From positions 1 to 7,181 of the forward strand of contig DATGEP010000018.1 of the NCBI GenBank assembly GCA_035310125.1: a stretch of 7,181 nucleotides of DNA. The letters are read 5' to 3'. The stretch's first letter is position 1; each line of letters opens with the position of its first letter. Positions 4,693 through 7,181 of this stretch are shown here, piece after piece. The notes under the pieces were generated by a model. It was given only the letters and a program-made list of their open reading frames with translations, did not search any database and had not been told where the DNA came from. The translations under genes and the position numbers were made by a program. This DNA comes from DATGEP01 sp035310125. Lineage in GTDB: Bacteria; Chloroflexota; Ktedonobacteria; Ktedonobacterales; JADMIN01.

Positions 4693-6272
4693 GCGGGGAT
4701 CTCCTCGAGCACGGTCGTGGTGGTCAGGCCGAGCAGGTCTTCTGGCCCGCGCAGGTAGGCGCCGATGCCGGCGATCGGGGTCGGAGCTGGCTCGGCCACC
4801 TGCGGGTCAAGCCCCTTTTCCAGGATGGTCTTGATCGTTCGGTAGTGCGCGTTGCCGTAGGCCAGCGCGCGCTGGCAGGCGGCGTCCAGACGTGCCTCGC
4901 CGTAGGTCTCCTCCAGACGGATGATGCCCTGGCTCTGCCGCAGGAAATGCAGATGATGCTGATCGAGCAGCTCGTCGACGGCGGCGCGCACATGCTGGCC
5001 CAGCTGACTGGCCCGCTCGCGACACCAGTTTGGCGTGCGCAGGAAGAAGGCGGCCTTCTCGGGTGGGTAGTCATTCCAATCCGTCTGGCGCTGACCGGGT
5101 TTGCCGCGCAGATGGGTCTTGACCAGCTGCGTGCCGACATAGAAGCGGACGAGGCCCCAGCCGATCCGGACGTCAAGCCGCTGGCCGACGTAGGGCCAGG
5201 GAATAGAGTAGAAGCTGTTCTGGACCTGGACATGGCAATCGCGTGCCACCTTCGCCTGCGCCCAGGTCACGATCTCAAACGTCGTTGTCGGCAGTGCCAG
5301 CATGGCCGACTGCTCGAGCGTCTGGAACAGCAGCAACGGCGCCGTGCGCGTCGTACCATGGTCTCTGGGACCAGCCACCCGCAGGCACCACCGCTCCGCA
5401 CCGGTGTTGATCTCCGGCAGGCTGCCAAACGTGCGACCCGTCCAGAAACTCTCCCGGACGTAGGGAACTTGCCGCTCGACCCGAGGTTTGTCTTTGGGTT
5501 TTGCGGCCCTGGCTGGGTCGATTAAGCAGCCAAAATGACGCGCCAATTCGGCGTAGCCGCGGTTGAGCAGTGGATCGTACAGGTCCGGGTGCAGGACCCC
5601 GCTTTTGAGATTGTCGAGGATAATCCGGCTGGGAACCGCACCGAAAAAGGCGAACGCCCGCACGTGGCAGTCCAGCCACGTTGCGGCGTCCATGCGCCGA
5701 ACGACAGCGACGAACATGTGCCGCGAAAACGACAGGACCAGGATGAACGCGTTCAGGATCATCGTTTCGCCGGTCTTCGGATCGGTCCACTTGCCGAGCC
5801 GTCCATAATCGACCTGGGCCTCGTCGCCGGGCGGTGGATCGTCGCGGCGCACCGTGATACTCACCCGACGCCCGTAGGCCTCGGGTAAGGTGGCCAGCGC
5901 GTAGCGGCGGAACGACGGCAGGCTGGCTTGCAGCCCGTGGTCGTCATGCATGCGCTGCCAGACAGTGCTCGGTCGGTTGACCTTCAGCCGCTCGGCGATC
6001 TCGTCGTGACGGCTCGCCAGCTCGTCCCAGGCCGCTCCGTTCTTGCGGGCCCGGCCAAGTTCGGGACACACCCGAGCGACGAAAGCTGCCCAGCCCTCAG
6101 GTGGCGGCCCAACACCAGGTCCGAATCCCGACTCGCGCGCCGGGGTGACGTACTTGCGGACCGTGTGCCGATCCAGCCCCAAGCTCTCCGCGATCGCCCG
6201 CAGCGGCCGTCCCGCCGCCCAATGCTCCAACACTTCTACGACGTCTGCCACCCGCAAACTCCTTCGTGCCAT
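4689..6272 (-). CDS. istA: IS21-family transposase IstA
   Basis: This DDE transposase cuts and joins the IS ends. I choose ATG at 6272-6270 because GAGGAG at 6278-6283 lies five bases upstream; the in-frame GTG at 6278 overlaps that site. The product has 527 residues. The N-terminus has an HTH (AAGRPLRAIAESLGLDRHTV, about 19-38) and a second helical DNA-binding region to about 130. The RNase H core shows Asp155 (AQVDYG), Asp220 (IILDNLKSGV) and Glu266 (KPRVERQVPYVRESF), the expected DDE set. The C-terminal part contains the usual beta-barrel segment (DCHVQVQNSFYSIPWPYVGQ). It is the first gene of a coupled operon with istB and the zinc-ribbon gene. No frameshift or missing residue is visible. 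Confidence 0.94.
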   Translation of the reverse strand: MARRSLRVADVVEVLEHWAAGRPLRAIAESLGLDRHTVRKYVTPARESGFGPGVGPPPEGWAAFVARVCPELGRARKNGAAWDELASRHDEIAERLKVNRPSTVWQRMHDDHGLQASLPSFRRYALATLPEAYGRRVSITVRRDDPPPGDEAQVDYGRLGKWTDPKTGETMILNAFILVLSFSRHMFVAVVRRMDAATWLDCHVRAFAFFGAVPSRIILDNLKSGVLHPDLYDPLLNRGYAELARHFGCLIDPARAAKPKDKPRVERQVPYVRESFWTGRTFGSLPEINTGAERWCLRVAGPRDHGTTRTAPLLLFQTLEQSAMLALPTTTFEIVTWAQAKVARDCHVQVQNSFYSIPWPYVGQRLDVRIGWGLVRFYVGTQLVKTHLRGKPGQRQTDWNDYPPEKAAFFLRTPNWCRERASQLGQHVRAAVDELLDQHHLHFLRQSQGIIRLEETYGEARLDAACQRALAYGNAHYRTIKTILEKGLDPQVAEPAPTPIAGIGAYLRGPEDLLGLTTTTVLEEIPA

Positions 6273-6277
6273 AGCCA

Positions 6278-6283
6278 CTCCTC
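6278..6283 (-). promoter_or_regulatory. Shine-Dalgarno GAGGAG of istA
   Basis: GAGGAG on the minus strand lies five bases before the ATG at 6272 and excludes the GTG at 6278 as the start, since that codon is part of the motif. Confidence 0.55.
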
Positions 6284-6323
6284 AGCTCGAGTTGTGGCCA
6301 ATGGTCCCAAGCGCCGCCTGCGC

Positions 6324-6399
6324 GGTGGGGAATTAGCTGAACATCCAGGTGGGGAATTACCTGAACATTTCGGCTCTGCCTGGTGGAATTATTTGAACG
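6324..6399 (+). repeat. Three subterminal motifs at the istA end of the IS21 element
   Basis: The motif GGTGGGGAATTAnnTGAACA occurs at 6324-6343 (GC at nn) and at 6348-6367 (CC), 24 bases apart, and in a diverged form, GGTGGAATTATTTGAACG, at 6382-6399. The same motif occurs inverted at the other end. These are probably IstA binding sites, and since they lie in the istA leader they may also let the transposase repress its own operon. No clear -35/-10 pair is visible among them. Confidence 0.8.
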
Positions 6400-6405
6400 C
6401 CGACA

Positions 6406-6409
6406 CACG
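6406..6409. repeat. Right copy of the 4-base target duplication (CACG)
   Basis: CACG follows the CA terminus of the IS21 element and matches 3112-3115. Confidence 0.75.
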
Positions 6410-6435
6410 GAGCCGCGTTCTGCAACCGACTGGAA
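6406..6435 (-). pseudogene. TnpC-like protein, segment upstream of the IS21 insertion
   Basis: In the frame that joins the 2863-3115 fragment after excision, these bases read FQSVAERGSV, the HTH start typical of TnpC/DUF6262 proteins (compare ISFQSVA-x-x-AGVS). A TAA lies a few codons further upstream in this frame, whereas the recombinase frame stays open, so one more frameshift near 6435 probably separates them. Confidence 0.5.
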
Positions 6436-7181
6436 ATTTGAGTCTTACTCAACTGGGCAACTGTCCTGCCTGCCCGGAGTGTGGCGATGATGGGCCTGAT
6501 AAGTGCGAGCTTTCGCTCGTTCTTCTCTATCCAGTGAGCGCGTACCGACTCTCGCCCGAGTTCAACCTGGAAGTGTAAGTCCCGCTCCATCTCCTCGAAT
6601 TCGGGAAGGAACTTCGGCGTCGTGGCGTAATGCGTACAGGTGTAGCAAGCGATCTCGGCCCACGTGCATCGCATCCTGTGTGGTTTGAAGCAATGACCTC
6701 CCTGTCCGCGTTGCAACGAGGTTGCCACGGATGCATTCGAGTTCCAGTTCGTTCATGTCCTCAAGACTGCCAACAGAGACGAGCTGTGGTATGTGCTCGT
6801 TACCCAGCCGGAGCCCGCCGTCCGCGGTCGCATGTTCCCAGCGCTCACGCAGGACATCGTCCCTGATCTTGGCGTACACGACCGTCATCTCCGGTGACAA
6901 GTGCGCCAGCCACCGGCGCACGTAGTAGGCATGCCGTTGTTGATCAACTCAACGGCTTTCGAATGGCGGAAGGCATGCGTCTTGAGGTGGAATGGTTTGC
7001 CGTCGTCACCAAGTAGCTCGATCAGGCGCCGTTTGACACGCAGGTAGGTTGTCTTGACGACGAGGCTGCGCGTCAGAACGGCTGCCGACTCGACTGTCCC
7101 TCGGCCACCCGGCAGTAACCCATCGAGTGCGACCAGGAGTTGCTCGCAGAATGCATCAATCACGGTGTCCGATCGGACGCG
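6436..7181 (-). pseudogene. Tn554-type tyrosine recombinase, C-terminal part with frameshifts
   Basis: The catalytic half of a phage-integrase-fold recombinase enters from the right edge on the minus strand. The first frame contains HLKTHAFRHSKAVELINNGM, the His-x-x-Arg box. At about 6928-6929 the frame shifts and continues YYVRRWLAHLSPEMTVVYAKI, which has the second His and the Tyr nucleophile. A second shift at about 6700-6720 leads from NELELECIRGNLVAT to a Cys-rich tail (CFKPHRMRCTWAEIACYTC, then THYATTPKFLPEF) and a helical end (IEKNERKLALIRPIIATL). This Cys-containing tail after the Tyr is characteristic of TnpA/TnpB recombinases of Tn554-like elements. The first catalytic Arg should be outside the window. 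With two or three frameshifts it is a pseudogene, unless these are sequencing errors. The TnpC-like gene follows directly, as in that transposon family. Confidence 0.75.

Larger units (their letters stand above)
3116..6405 (-). mobile_element. Complete IS21-family insertion sequence with a third gene
   Basis: The element is 3290 bases long with 5'-TG...CA-3' ends, imperfect terminal inverted repeats (TGTCACGTGTCAAG... at the low end; TGTCGGCGTTCAAA... read inward from the high end, both running into TAATTCC) and a CACG target duplication. Subterminal copies of a GGTGGGGAATTAnnTGAACA-like motif occur at both ends. It carries istA, istB and a zinc-ribbon gene on the minus strand, all with intact frames and ATGA overlaps. 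Classical IS21 elements are about 2-2.5 kb with only istA and istB; the extra length is the third gene and about 230 bases of non-coding DNA. All catalytic motifs seem present, so it may still be mobile. Confidence 0.88.

Noticed and set aside
4186..4758. 190-codon plus-strand open frame
   Set aside because: It is antisense to istB and carries no recognisable domain.
4632..5525. 297-codon plus-strand open frame
   Set aside because: It is wholly antisense to istA and istB, whose catalytic motifs are clear; its composition is typical of a GC-rich shadow.
1..7181. CRISPR array, tRNA or rRNA gene
   Set aside because: I found no regularly spaced identical repeats beyond the IS end motifs and no tRNA-like arm set or conserved rRNA segment.

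Overview
This is a GC-rich window that reads as an accessory, heavily rearranged stretch of a bacterial chromosome or plasmid, not a conserved gene block. Coding frames strongly favour G/C at the third codon position and use GTG/TTG starts. One exported protein has a beta-rich secreted domain followed by the beginning of a Cys-containing Ig-like repeat, as is common in Actinobacteria and Chloroflexota. A high-GC Gram-positive or Chloroflexi-like host is my inference; nothing in the window fixes the species.

Layout from left to right. (1) Bases 2-118 are the C-terminus of an unidentified plus-strand gene. It overlaps a TTG start with a strong Shine-Dalgarno, and that second gene is lost after about seven codons. 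(2) About 135-825 is a 5'-end remnant of an IS21-family element: a minus-strand istA cut off before its second catalytic Asp, plus its terminal repeats. (3) About 826-1465 holds plus-strand coding debris in one frame, interrupted by a single TGA. (4) About 1438-2268 is a minus-strand gene for a secreted beta-sandwich protein, truncated at the start of an Ig-like repeat. (5) 2296-2862 has no confident gene; a 47-codon Cys-rich plus-strand ORF is possible. (6) 2863-3115 and 6406-7181 are two halves of a decayed minus-strand Tn554-type recombinase module (tyrosine recombinase, then a TnpC/DUF6262-like protein). (7) 3116-6405 is a complete 3.29-kb IS21-family element inserted in that module, with a CACG target duplication.

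The IS21 element is the best preserved unit. Its three minus-strand genes, istA (transposase), istB (AAA+ helper) and a 130-aa multi-zinc-ribbon protein, are each joined by a 4-base ATGA stop/start overlap, so they look like one translationally coupled operon. The ends carry a repeated GGTGGGGAATTAnnTGAACA-type motif, three copies on the istA side and two on the other. Removing the element and one CACG copy restores an uninterrupted TnpC reading frame across the join, which independently supports the boundaries.

The recombinase module had also collected frameshifts, so the IS21 sits in decaying DNA. Together the window is a nested record of at least four recombination events. The most interesting part is the third, cysteine-rich gene of the IS21 operon and its roughly 230-base non-coding tail.
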